Below, piece after piece: positions 21,080 through 31,547 of a stretch of 64,000 bases of DNA. Each line of letters begins with the position of its first letter. The first letter of the stretch is position 1. This DNA is from Arctopsyche grandis. Its lineage: Eukaryota > Arthropoda > Insecta > Trichoptera > Hydropsychidae. Under the pieces are notes generated by a model. That model saw only the letters and a program-made list of their open reading frames with translations. It did not search any database and was not told the DNA's origin. The stretch lies in contig NC_135355.1 in NCBI RefSeq assembly GCF_051622035.1, positions 39,475,986 through 39,539,985 of the forward strand. The letters run 5' to 3'. Position numbers and translations under genes: made by a program.

Positions 21080-21340
21080 TTCGCTACTCCGAATCTTCAC
21101 TTTAACGCTTCTAATTAGTTAAAGCATCCTGGTGGAAGGTGAAATATAGAACATCAATATGTCAAATTGCATAATATTTGAATGAGCTATATCGTACATG
21201 GCGATCGCTTCCACGAACTCCACGATTTTAGTGGAAGCAATCGCCACGGTATTTTAAGGTAGCTATTAGCGTCCTTGGTACACACACACATACACACTCA
21301 CTCATTCGCAGTTTGAATCAGAGAAGTTATAAACGGGGCC
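21080..21340. promoter_or_regulatory. presumed upstream region of the ZAD gene
   Basis: The 5' flank of the first ZAD exon on the minus strand. I see a short inverted block near 21,200-21,240 (GGCGATCGCTTCCACGAAC and GTGGAAGCAATCGCC) and a CACACACA run, but no clear core promoter. It is called regulatory by position only. Confidence 0.25.
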
Positions 21341-21870
21341 TTTTACTTATCTACAAGGGCAAAGATACAATTCAACTCGCTCCATATTAACGATCGCGAG
21401 CCCGCAGGAATCCCCGAAAGCATGATCTCATCACACGGCTACACATTGCAGTGGCGTAGCGAAGGGGGGGGTCCGGGGGGTCTGGACCCCCCTTGGCGGA
21501 GCGCAGTCGGCGGCAAAATATCCCACTCCTGTTGCAATTGATCGGTTGATTGCATCATACACTTCAGTTAGCAGTTAGCTTTACTTTATGTTTATATGTT
21601 GTGATTTTATATTAATTAAATGTAAATTATCTTGCCTTTTTTCCTGTCAAAACCCCCCCCTTGACAAAATCTTGGCTACGCCACTGACACATTGTACAAC
21701 CGACCAGCAAATACCAACCGCCAGCGAGCTTCTGGAGTTCAGCCAGCCTACTCCTTATTCGCCGTACATACAATAGTTCTTGTATACTGAACATAAATAA
21801 AGATCCTTTCAAAAACTCTATATGCCAGGACACGGTTGAAACATTAAGCTTCTTTACCCATAATAACATA
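21341..21870 (+). mobile_element. LTR-like relic carrying a hAT MITE
   Basis: From 21,687 a R-U5-like block follows (GTTCAGCCAGCC, then CCGTACATACAATAG and AATAAAGATCC). It resembles the polyadenylation region of the LTRs near 29,860 (CGTACATACAATAAC, AATAAACGATCC). The boundaries are not visible. The left half of the relic ends at the MITE at 21,449. Confidence 0.4.
21449..21686. mobile_element. hAT MITE, 238 bp, exact 8-bp TSD
   Basis: Exact duplication ACACATTG at 21,441-21,448 and 21,687-21,694. Termini CAGTGGCGTAGC and GCTACGCCACTG are classic hAT ends. The interior has G-rich and C-rich tracts next to the ends. Non-coding. Confidence 0.95.
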
Positions 21871-21891
21871 TAAGAGGTTTTTATTTATCAT

Positions 21892-21897
<6 letters not shown>

Positions 21898-21961
<64 letters not shown>
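21898..21961. repeat. (AT)n microsatellite, about 64 bp
   Basis: Uninterrupted AT dinucleotides immediately before the 5' TC of Helitron H3. Slippage or insertion preference at AT may explain the junction. Confidence 0.95.
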
Positions 21962-21965
<4 letters not shown>

Positions 21966-22389
21966 TATTCTGTGTGTCTGTCTGGGATAACGCTCGCCGT
22001 ATTATTATTAAAAGTCGTTTTGATTTGACTTACATATGTACGTCACAGCTAAGCCACTGCTAAAACGTATATAAGAATACAATAACAAAATAAAGCAAAC
22101 TTCTACATATATATACCAATGTTTCCTCTTGGCATTGATCTTTAAAAATTAATTAATTTTTCTATTGGTGTTTTATATTGTTTACATTTACATAGGTAGG
22201 TAAATAGTTTTTACTTATTTTTTCATATTAAACAATTAAATATAAATATATTTAAAAGGTATTTGAAAAAAAATCGACCTCGTGGGGATCGAACACATGA
22301 CCGACGACAAATTTCTTTTAATTTTTTATTATTTAATAACTCAATATGCCAACACCCATGTGATGATATGTCATCGGGCACAACACTAG
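21962..22389 (+). mobile_element. Helitron (H3), 428 bp, complete
   Basis: Starts TCACTATTCTGTGTGTC after an A and ends GTGATGATATGTCATC, then CACAACACTAG before a T. It is the first of three head-to-tail copies. Non-autonomous. Confidence 0.85.
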
Positions 22390-22693
22390 TAATATATTAT
22401 ATATAATATCACTATTCTGTATGTCTGTCTGTCTGAGATAACGCTCGCCGTACTATATTAGTCGTTTCGATTCGACATACATATGTACGTCACAGCTAAA
22501 CCACTGCCAAAACGTATACGAATATGTGTATGTAATAACAAAAGAAAAAACTTCTATATATACTGTTTGTTACCAATGGTTTCTCTAGCCATATAGACAG
22601 CGCTAAGTCTCTGAGCGTTTACCGCCATCTATTAAAAATGTATTTAATTAATTAATTTTACTATTGGTGTTTTATATTGTTTATATGTAGATA

Positions 22694-24080
22694 ATATATT
22701 TATCAGGCGAACTACCTAGCGATTGGTTACAATCCATATTTATCCCGTTGCCAAAAAAGAGTAACGCGAGGACGTGTAGCGACTTCAGAATAATTAGCCT
22801 AATGAGTCACACATTGGAGATCCTACTAAGGATAATACAGGGCAGAATTTACTCACGGTGTGAAGAGGCGATTAGCAGAGAGCAGTTTGGGTTCAGACAA
22901 GGCTTGGGTACCCGAGAGGCCCTTTTCTGTATGAAAACACTACTCCAAAGATGCAGAGAAGTCCGTAAACCTGTGTACATCTGCTTTATAGACTTTGAAA
23001 AGGCCTTTGACCGTGTCCAACACGCTCGCCTGATGGAAACATTAAAAAATATTGGCCTGGATGACAGAGATGTCAGATTGCTACGAAATATTTATTGGAA
23101 TCAGACTGCAGTAGTACGTGTCGATGATCAATTCACTGATGAGATTCCTATCGAACGGGGCGTCAGGCAAGGATGCATCCTATCACCTACTCTTTTTAAC
23201 ACCTACACCGAATCCATCTTCCACGATGCTCTCCAAGAGGCGGAGGGCATCAAGGTGGGCGGCGAGACGATCACCAATATAAGATATGCTGATGATACGG
23301 CACTAGTCGCTGAAAATTTAGCAGACCTGCAAAGATCTCTAGATCGTGTACATCAAGAAAGCAATCAAAGAGGTCTGCGCATAAATCTAAAGAAGACAAA
23401 ATTTATGATAGTAGATAGAATGCAAACAGACACCGGGAATCTAACCTTGGATGGAGAGGTGATAGAAATAGTAAAAAGATTCAAATACCTGGGTACCTGG
23501 CTGAATGAAGAGATGGACCCAGATGAAGATCTAAGAATCCGCATCGAGATGGCTAGAACAGCATTTGTAAAAATGGAGGCGGCGCTTACAAACAAGCATC
23601 TCAATCTTCATACGCGATTGAGATTCGCGAAGAGCTACGTCTGGACAGTATTACTACACGGATGTGAGACGTGGACTCTGAAGACCAAGATGATCAGCCG
23701 CATCGAAGCTTTTGAGATGTGGGTCTATAGGCGTATGTTGAAGATACAGTGGACCAAAAAGATATCAAACGAAGCTGTCCTCGGCATGATGGGGAGAGGC
23801 AGGGAACTTTTTTCTGTCATCAAGCGGAGAAAGATGGAGTACCTCGGACACATGATACGGGGTCCAAAATACGAATTTCTCCGTTTGATAACCATGGGGA
23901 AAATAGAAGGAAAAAAATGGATTGGCAGGAAAAAGTTATCTTGGCTTCGAAACATGCGCATGTGGACCGATATGAGCGCCGAAGAGTTGTTCCGAGCCGC
24001 TGAAGACCGATGCGGATATCTTAAAATAATCGACGAGGTGGTCGCCAACGTCCGGATGCGGACAAGGCATTAACAAGAAG
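22694..24080 (+). mobile_element. 5'-truncated RTE-like retrotransposon
   Basis: Flanked by an exact 11-bp duplication ATATGTAGATA (22,683-22,693 and 24,081-24,091). Open from the left junction to a stop at 24,071-24,073, then only seven more bases (CAAGAAG) before the duplication. A very short 3' tail without poly(A) suits RTE-clade elements. The endonuclease and the start of the reverse transcriptase are missing, so it cannot move by itself. Confidence 0.85.
22697..24073 (+). CDS. reverse transcriptase fragment (RTE-like)
   Basis: About 458 uninterrupted codons, entering mid-domain. Near the start it reads DWLQSIFIPLPKK followed by SDFRIISLMSH, the first RT motifs. FIDFEKAFDRV is the catalytic aspartate block A; GVRQGCILSPTLFN is block B; the IRYADDTAL block holds the YADD active site. 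The C-terminal region, with YRRMLKIQWTKK, YLGHMIRG and LGxKIEGKK-like blocks, resembles the tail of BovB/RTE proteins. An in-frame TTG at 22,748 is not a true start: the frame is open to the 5' truncation at 22,694. The intact frame argues for a fairly recent insertion. It would need the missing N-terminal endonuclease to retrotranspose. Confidence 0.85.
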   Translation, partial: YLSGELPSDWLQSIFIPLPKKSNARTCSDFRIISLMSHTLEILLRIIQGRIYSRCEEAISREQFGFRQGLGTREALFCMKTLLQRCREVRKPVYICFIDFEKAFDRVQHARLMETLKNIGLDDRDVRLLRNIYWNQTAVVRVDDQFTDEIPIERGVRQGCILSPTLFNTYTESIFHDALQEAEGIKVGGETITNIRYADDTALVAENLADLQRSLDRVHQESNQRGLRINLKKTKFMIVDRMQTDTGNLTLDGEVIEIVKRFKYLGTWLNEEMDPDEDLRIRIEMARTAFVKMEAALTNKHLNLHTRLRFAKSYVWTVLLHGCETWTLKTKMISRIEAFEMWVYRRMLKIQWTKKISNEAVLGMMGRGRELFSVIKRRKMEYLGHMIRGPKYEFLRLITMGKIEGKKWIGRKKLSWLRNMRMWTDMSAEELFRAAEDRCGYLKIIDEVVANVRMRTRH

Positions 24081-24296
24081 ATATGTAGATAGGTAGGTAG
24101 TTTTTACCATTTTTTTTTTCATACTTAACAATTAAATGTAAATATATTTAAAAGGTATTTGAAAAAAAAAAGGTATTCGAAAAAAGTGCGGGCGGAACAC
24201 AGCCGACACATTTCTTTTAATTTAATAACTTGATATGCCGATACCCATGCGATGATATGTCATCGGGTACAACACTAGTATCATATATAGGTAATA

Positions 24297-24525
24297 TCGC
24301 TATTCTGTGTGTCTGTCTACTATCTGCCATACTATAATATTCGTTTCGATTCGACATATGTACGCCACAGTTAAAACACTGCCAACAAAATGTACGAATA
24401 TAATACGAACATAATAACATATCAAGAAAAAACTTCCGTATATACTGTTTGCTACCAATGTTTACTCTAGGAAAATAGTATCAGAGTATTTAGCGCCATC
24501 TATTGAAAATTAGTTAATTAATGAC
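24297..24525 (+). mobile_element. Helitron (H5), 5' part
   Basis: Starts TCGCTATTCTGTGTGTC after an A, 18 bp after H4 ends, and follows the family up to AGCGCCATCTATTG. Its 3' part (GGTAATTGAAAAAAATACG to TATTTAATATGCC) reappears at 25,875-25,993, after about 1.35 kb of inserted sequence. The final hairpin and CTAG are lost. Confidence 0.65.
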
Positions 24526-25874
24526 CCTGGTTTTATTCTGTGCGTGTATCTGTAGTTATAGAAACGTTAGGCGTATAATTGACACAGGAAATGTATTGTT
24601 AAATTAACATTTCTCTGGGTCTATGACTATAAAACAGGTCTGTTGCTTACGTCACGCCATATAAAAAATACATAGCGAAATTCGCGTTAGATTGGAGCAA
24701 GCAAGAGCTGCATTCTTAAAATTGAAAAATGTCCTAACTAGATGAAAAATATCCTATATATGTATATGCTAAATTCGTAAAATATGCGAATAGATGCTAA
24801 AATAACAAACAAAAGTGAAATTTATAAAAATAATTGACAAATTATGTGAAGAAATTGAGGGGATAAAACAGAGCTTGCAGTTTACCATAGACGGTGTTTT
24901 TCCTGTCGAAACCAAGCAACTGCTTTTGTCTACTACTGTAATCAAAAGAAGACAGTTGGAGCTGTGTATCCAAAAGGCTGCTCATAGACTCGCACTCAAG
25001 ACTAAATGAGACAAATCTATTCCTCCGAACATTGAGTAAACTATTCAATCCATCTGTGTTAGGTTCAAAATCTAATATTAATGTTAAAGAAACAGTTTTG
25101 TTTTTTAGAAACCTGCCATTGTTTAATGTATTAACAGAGGCTCAATGTTTGGAAGGATATCAGCACTTTTTAGACAATTAATAGATAATATAAAAAGTGA
25201 ATCCACGCCGGATATATTGCTATTATGTATTGATGGCAACAAAAATTAAATATGAAGAGTTTGGTTGTGCCGCTCTAAAGTCTATTTGGTGTCCCGTCAA
25301 TAGTGTGGATGCTGAAAGGTATTTTAGTAAATACAATATAATTGTTACCGATCGTCGCACGAATCATAAAAAAATAAACTAGAAATTTTAATTGGTATTA
25401 TATTTTTATATTCATATTTTTTGTCTTTGTATTTTTATATTGATGTTTTTTTCATTGTAATTTTAATTTCAAAACATTTTTGAATTTTTCTATTATTTTT
25501 TAATTGTTGTGTTGTCTTTAAATTGTATATAAATTTTATTAAAATTCATCGAAAATTTTTATTATTTAAAATTAAACTCTTCATAAAAATAGATGCTATA
25601 TACATTTTTAATGCCCTAAAATGCTAAAATGCAAAATGAAAATGCCAAAATTGACAAAAATAGATGCCCAAAATATGGGTCTCTACTAATAATCCAGGGG
25701 AAAATCGTAGGCAGTCGGAGAATCTTCGGCAGTGGTACGGCCTCAGCACCCGAGCACTATTCCGAGCAGCCGTTGACAAAGTACGAATGGGACATCTACA
25801 TAGTTGCCGATGTTCTGGGAGGACATGGCACGTGAAGAAGAAGGTTATTCGATATAGAGCGGTTTTGAACCATT
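24526..25874 (+). pseudogene. hAT transposase and RTE relics inside H5
   Basis: At 25,197-25,382 the frame contains PVNSVDAERYFSKYNIIVTD followed by RRTN, the C-terminal dimerisation region of hAT transposases. An upstream fragment at 24,815-25,009 is open but not diagnostic. At about 25,680-25,848 a second relic reads ENLRQWYGLSTRALFRAAV then, after a frameshift, VADVLGGHGT, which resembles an RTE ORF tail. Both are broken and non-functional. Confidence 0.6.
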
Positions 25875-26549
25875 CTTTTTATCATATTATACATACAATT
25901 AAATATAAAGGTAATTGAAAAAAATACGACCGCGATGCGGATCGAACACAGAGCCGACATGTTTCTTTTCATTTTTTTTTTGTATTTAATATGCCATCAT
26001 AGCCGGTGGCCGTAACTGCAACGAAAGTGACTCGATTGAAAGTCGAAAAACCAAGATTTTTCGCGATTTTTATGACCAATATGTGAAATAGTCCGTTTAC
26101 CATGCATATATGGGGACTGATTTAATCGTGAAGGTTTTCTACACAACCAGTCTCCATGGGTTTATAGACCGGTTCGTCTGTGTTTTAGTTGTTAAAATAC
26201 GGCTTTATATGGGAATTAAGTCGTTTATTTGGTTATAATATTTGTATAAGTATGATTGCGGTAGATCACTGGATACTGCCAAGTGTCGTTGGCTCGGCAT
26301 CCGGCTTTGTGGAGATGTCTCTGGATACTGCTGAGTGTTGCTGGCTCGGCATCCGCCTATGTTGAGATGTCTCTGGATCCCGAGCATAGATGGACATAGA
26401 CGGATCCCGAGCCAGCAACACTCTGCAGTATCCAGAGACATTTCCACATAGCCGGATCCCAAGCCAACGACACTTGGCAGTATCCTGTGATCTACCGCAA
26501 TCATACTTATACAAATATTGCTTAATTCCTATATACAGCCGTATTTTAA

Positions 26550-27060
26550 CCGTTTGCCCGCGGCCGTCTTCTATGGAAGCTTTGGGCGACAAGTATGTAG
26601 CGCGTCTGTCTTCCATAGAATTTCTAAACTTTGCACGGGATTTTGAGCCTTATATGCGCCTATTTCAACTGTTTTAAGGTTCAAAATTGGTTGAATATAT
26701 TACTGAGAGTTGAATGCCATCTATTCAATTTGCTTAAAATGAATATATATCAGTCGAAATTAGTTTTTTGTGGAACCATACTGAAATCTCGTTTATGTGA
26801 CGTCACGTCTGTTGAACAATAGCGATGATAAGTCTCAATTGTATGAAGAATGATTATTTGACAATTAAGCCAAAACTACGAGATATATTATATATTTTAT
26901 TGTTTAAAATAATACTTTATGTGTTAATTAACATATCTGGTTACTTGAGTAAATATTAAAATCTGTATTTAAGGTCGAAAACTCGATTGCCAAATTCGCG
27001 AAAAAGGTGCAGCCGGGCGTACAGAGCTTGTTCGCTATATTTATTGCCACGGGCAAAGCG
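26550..27060 (+). mobile_element. piggyBac-like MITE copy B
   Basis: TTAA at 26,546-26,549 and 27,061-27,064. Starts CCGTTTGCCCGCGGCCG and ends CCACGGGCAAAGCG. Orientation is opposite to copies A and C. A TGACGTCA motif lies in the middle. Confidence 0.85.
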
Positions 27061-27296
27061 TTAATTTCGTGTTGTTAATCCGTCTATGTTGAGATGTCTC
27101 ATCTCACATCTCATGAGACATCTCAACATAGACGGATCCCGAGTCAGCAACACTCAGCACTATCCAGAGACATCTCCACATAGCCGGATCCCGAGCCAAC
27201 GACACTTGGCAGTATCCAGTGATCTACCGCAATCATACTTATACAAATATTATAATCAAATAAACGACTAAATTCCCATATACAGCCATATTTTAA

Positions 27297-27802
27297 CCCT
27301 TTGCCCGCGGTAATAAATATAGCGAACAAGCCCCGTACGCGGCATCCTTTTCGCGAATTTGGCAATCGAGTTTTCGACCTTAAATACAAATTTTAATATT
27401 TACTCAAGTAACCAGATATGTTAAGTAACACATAAAGTATTATTTTAAACAATAAAATACATAATATATCTCGTAGTTTTGGCTTAATTGTCAAATAATC
27501 ATTCTTCATACAATTGAGACATATCGTCGGCATTGTTCAACAGACGTGACGTCACATAAACGAGGTTTCACTACGGTTCCACAAAAAAATAATTTTGACT
27601 GGTATATTTTCATTTTAAGCAAATTGAATAGATGGCATTCAACTCTCAGTAATATATTCAACCAATTTTGAACCTTAAAACAGTTGAAATAGGCGCATAT
27701 AAGGCTCAAAATCCCGTGCAAAGTCCAGAAATTCTATGGAAGACAGCCACGCTACAGACTTGTCGCCCAAAGCTTCCATAGAAGACGGCCGCGGGCAAAC
27801 GG
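27297..27802 (-). mobile_element. piggyBac-like MITE copy C
   Basis: TTAA at 27,293-27,296 and 27,803-27,806. Starts CCCTTTGCCCGCGG and ends CCGCGGGCAAACGG. The unoccupied form of its target (GTTGTTAAAATACGGC, inverse orientation) is present at 26,190-26,205. Confidence 0.9.
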
Positions 27803-27900
27803 TTAACAACTAAAACACAGACGAACCGGTCTATAGACCCATGGAGACTGGTTGTGTAGAAAACCTTCACGACTAAATCAGTCCCCATACATACATATGA

Positions 27901-28610
27901 AGAGCGGGTAGCATTACTATACATATATAGTACCGTTTACCATGCATACATTCTTTTCGACTTTCGATGCAATGACCCAGACCCCATCACATAATCCATG
28001 CGATGATATTTCATCAGGCATAACACTAGTTTTATTGATAATATTCTAACAGACTCGAATTGCTTAAATTAATACTGCTTTGGTGTGTGTGTGTGTGTGT
28101 ATGTAACTTATGTATGTAACTTAATAATTTCGGACGCTAAGAGTCAAGATGGCATTTGGGAATGCACGACTGAGACAATCGGTTTATGTTTGCTTTGTAT
28201 ACAGTTAGGAGAGCATTTGGGAGAGAGATGATGATGACAGATGACCCAAATGCTCTCCATGTGATTGTATGCAAAGCAAAAATACAACGACTTGTCTCCA
28301 TGTCTCCATGTCGTGACTTTTGTCTGGGTCACTGGGTTCCCAAATGCTACCTTTCCCTTTGCCAACAGTTTTCGATACGCATACGATCACTGAACCATTT
28401 TGAACGTACCCAAGCATCCGAGGAACTATGACAACTGACGTTTACTTATACCAACTGTGAAATCTCTTGTAACGGTGATACCATATCCTCGCCATTAGAA
28501 TACTTCGCACATTGCGATTCAGCGCGCATGCATTTAAAAGCATACCAAAATTTAGCATATAGGCTAATAAATACAGTACACAGTGGATGCAGTGTAAAAT
28601 GTACATATGG
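27901..28610. other. Helitron 3' end and inverted short repeats
   Basis: At about 27,990-28,028 the sequence CATGCGATGATATTTCATC then AACACTAG is a Helitron right end with the left part lost. (GT)n lies near 28,082-28,100. At 28,150-28,350 an inverted pair (GCATTTGGGAA and TTCCCAAATGC; GAGAGCATTTGGG and CCCAAATGCTCTCC) suggests another degenerate palindromic element. No gene was found. Confidence 0.4.
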
Positions 28611-29950
28611 TTCTTTAGGAATCTAGCACATCTTGTGCTATTACGAATCAAAACCAGTGATTTCATCGTCGCTCCTGTAAAAACATGCATAACTCAAGGG
28701 CAACGTCCCCTTCGACAATTCCAGAAGAAAGAGTTCATCGCTCGATCGTAAAACGAACGAAACCCAACAGTGATGTCATCAGGAAACTGTAAAGGTCTGT
28801 TCATACTTAGCAGCACTGCACGACTCCGTTTCAAATATGTCATTTTATTACATTTCTATTCATATCTACCTACACGTCGCGGTCACGTCATGTTTACAGC
28901 AATTTGGCCGAGTGCAAGGCAAAATCGGCTTACTTATACATTAGAGGCCATGACGATACGGCGCAATATTGCTTACGTTGTATTGTCGAGTACTTGCAAT
29001 ATGAATGCATACACGTGCATTCGAAGCTACGCGTCAGAATACAAGTCAGCAAAAATGTTTCGACGTTTATCGAACGAAAAATTATGTATAATCGCGCTGT
29101 TGTTGGAAGAAGAAGCTCAAGAAGGCAATAAAAAAGCACGGAGGCGTTTTGATGTGCATCCCATGTTAAAAAATAGAAAAACCGAAGGAGAGTTTTGGAC
29201 ACTGTATAAGGAGCTTGTGGATGATTGGACAAAATTTTTTTGAATATTTCCGTAAAAAATTAAAATTTTTTTAAAATATTTGCGCCAAAACCATGTCGAA
29301 AGATTGAACAGCTGTCAACTATCACTATCGATAATTGGTTCAAAACAGCAAAGCGGCAGACTCATGGCACGTAATTCGCGTGTATATTTCCACGATGGCC
29401 AAAAAAACGGATACGATACGTTGACGGATGTTGCTGTAAGGTATGAACAGGAAATGTCGGGTACTGCTGTAAGCCTGCCGTGGCGTAAACGTGACGGTTG
29501 GTATGAATATACCCATTCAAAATGTACCAAAGAATACTTTTCGTACGGCCGGATACCTGCTGAAGTCGGTACGTGCTGACTAGGTATGAACAGACCTTAA
29601 TATGTGTCCTAAAAAGTCGTTAACGCGTGGCACACGACCCCATTCTCATCCCAGCTATAAACCACACGTGTACCGAAGACACGTGCCTCGAAAACAGGTC
29701 AGCACACGGATAACACACGTGTCCTGGAAACGAAGACAAAGCATCTGCACGCTTCAAGCCAGAACGTATATAAAGCGACGCACCAGCTCCCAACACTAGA
29801 GTGAACCCCTGGAGTTCAACCAGATCACTTCTCCGAAGCTCAACCTCTTCGTACATACAATAACAATTGTAACAATTGAACAAAAATAAACGATCCTCTT
29901 CCAAACTACACAACATGTGTTTCATTAGGCCGGGATACGGTCAACATACC
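28611..29950 (+). mobile_element. LTR, split by Harbinger element 1
   Basis: Left part from a TTAGGAATCTAGCAC end (decayed TGTAGGAATCTAG) to 28,792, then the Harbinger insertion, then from 29,598. The right part holds a TATATAAAGCG TATA box near 29,769, CGTACATACAATAAC, AATAAACGATCC near 29,887 and GGCCGGGATACGGTCAAC near 29,930. The promoter and polyadenylation layout fits an LTR. A reverse-oriented relative starts at 33,594. Confidence 0.55.
28793..29597 (+). mobile_element. PIF/Harbinger element 1, internally deleted, 805 bp
   Basis: Termini AGGTCTGTTCATAC and GTATGAACAGACCT, target duplication TAA on both sides, as expected for PIF/Harbinger (TWA). It keeps a piece of a HARBI1-like transposase N-terminus: near 29,140-29,240 the frame reads RRRFDVHPMLKNRKTEGEF followed by ELVDD. 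The rest of the transposase is missing. Closely matching sequence in element 2 (31,548-33,466, inverted) shows both come from one deletion derivative. Confidence 0.9.
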
Positions 29951-30944
29951 TTCCCTGCCTTACCGTTCGTTATTCAGTGTTGGAATAACCGAATAATACA
30001 CCCCACCCCTCCCCCCACATAAAACTTATATTGTTCTGGATCTAAAAACATAATTGTTTCACAATACATATTCTTCTGATTCGGAAAGTCCACACAGAAG
30101 AAATACTCGCTCGAGAGTTGCATCATGCATCATGAAACAGTCAATATTACTTACAATATCATCCGTATCCAGCTCCCATATAACTATATGTGGTGGCTAT
30201 ATGAGATCTGGATAGTCTGGATATATGCGACCTAGTCCCTATGCGATGAATTTTAGTGTGACAGGAGACTCGCACGCGCGATTTTCGTAGCGGTGGTTAT
30301 CCTGGTAGCGATTCACATTTGGAATGTAGCCCGTTTACTCTACCGTCTTTGATCTATGCGATGAATTTTCGTACGACAGGAGACTCGCACGCGCGATTTT
30401 CGTAGCGGTGGTTATCCTGGTAGCGATTCACATTTGGAATGTAGCCCGTTTACTCTACCGTCATTGATACAAACAACTTTACGGGGGCAGTTGGAGTGAA
30501 ACGACAGAAAATCCGTTGTAAAAACGCCGCATCGGTCGTGAAAAACCGGCCTAAGCATGTTTCGCTGTTAAGTTTAATATATTTTCCTAGTGAATATGGA
30601 TAATGATCACTCTACTTTTCTCTTTCTTCCGTCACTCAAAATCACCGCAGAAATAATTACGCTTTCTCGTATTCGTGTTTGGAGATACTCGTACTAAGCA
30701 ACAAATTAAAAATCAGTACTGCTTTTATGACGATTATCGCTTTTTTTTTAATTTAAAACTACGTTTGCCCCCAATACAATGACTTTAGTGTTTCTCACAA
30801 GTCACAAGGTGTGTATTGTTTATTCGAATTGAGGTGGAAAAATTGAGTGCAAATGGAAAGAAGCTAATCTGGTTGAAAAAGCTGGTTCGGTGATATATGG
30901 CGGGTTAAGGTCTTGAAAGAGGATTGAGAGTTTGAAAGAGGATC
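29951..30944. repeat. unassigned region with a 115-bp tandem duplication
   Basis: 30,241-30,355 and 30,356-30,470 are two adjacent direct copies (115-bp period), nearly identical, containing GGAGACTCGCACGCGCGATT and TGGTTATCCTGGTAGCG. The rest is unremarkable. No gene was recognised. Confidence 0.7.
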
Positions 30945-31547
30945 GTTTATTTTTGTTCAATTGGTACAATGGTTATTGTATGTACGAAGAGGTTTCTTCG
31001 TAGATGTGATCTCTAAAGGCTCACTCTGCTGTTTGGGGCTGGCGCGTCGCTATTTATACGATTCCAGAACACGTGTTGTGTGCGTTTTCCTTTGTTTTTC
31101 GGGCATGTGTACTTGTGACACGTGTTCAGCGCAGATGCTTTGTTTTTGGTACACGCGCTAACCTAGTTACGCTGCGAGCGTGGTTTTATGGGTTCAGCGC
31201 CTGGACGTCGTTCGTGGGGTAATGGGGTCGTGCGCCGTGTGTCTACGGTGCACCGACCTCTTTATGAGGCGATCGAGGGACACGTGCGGTTTTATAATGT
31301 TTTACGACTTTTCTGGATATGTGTCGCATTGGCCTGATGAGATAAGTGTTCGTTTGATAATGCGAGCGTTTGCCATGCGTTAATGACTTTTCAGACACGT
31401 GTTGTTTATGGAGGAAGCGGATGTGGCGGCTCGCTATACGACATGGTCGAGTTTGGTCACCTTCCTGCGAGTGGGGACCAACTCGATTGTGTTCGGAGCT
31501 AGCTACTCACTCTGCCTTCAGCTGTCATAAATAAAACACGTGCATTA

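Larger units (their letters stand above)
22409..24278 (+). mobile_element. Helitron (H4), split by an RTE insertion
   Basis: Left part 22,409-22,693 and right part 24,092-24,278, with TC start and CACTAG|T end as in H3. It begins 19 bp after H3 ends. The 1,387-bp RTE element plus its target duplication accounts for the gap. Confidence 0.85.
26000..27900. repeat. large inverted-repeat block
   Basis: A left arm (about 26,115-26,390) is repeated in inverse orientation at about 27,100-27,296 plus 27,807-27,890. A third, inverted copy lies at 26,391-26,547. Shared blocks include GACCGGTTCGTCTGTG, TAGATCACTGGATACTGCC and CGGCATCCGG. The GAGCCAGCAACAC / GTATCCAGAGAC motifs are also the subrepeats of the LTR at 32,529-32,687, so this block derives from LTR sequence of that group. 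Two piggyBac-like MITEs are inserted in it. Confidence 0.7.

Noticed and set aside
23365-24048. Minus-strand frames inside the RTE reverse transcriptase
   Set aside because: Antisense shadows of the RT frame.
24857-25009. Independent small gene upstream of the hAT dimerisation fragment
   Set aside because: It lies in the same decayed insertion as the hAT relic and has no start context or domain of its own.
26000-27900. CRISPR-like array from the repeated 40-50 bp blocks
   Set aside because: The units are diverged, inverted relative to one another and continuous with LTR sequence. There are no spacers, no cas genes, and the host is eukaryotic.
29280-29579. A 99-codon protein gene within Harbinger element 1
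   Set aside because: The frame ends in the inverted terminus of the element and recurs with it at 31,566-31,916. It is element sequence with no recognised domain.
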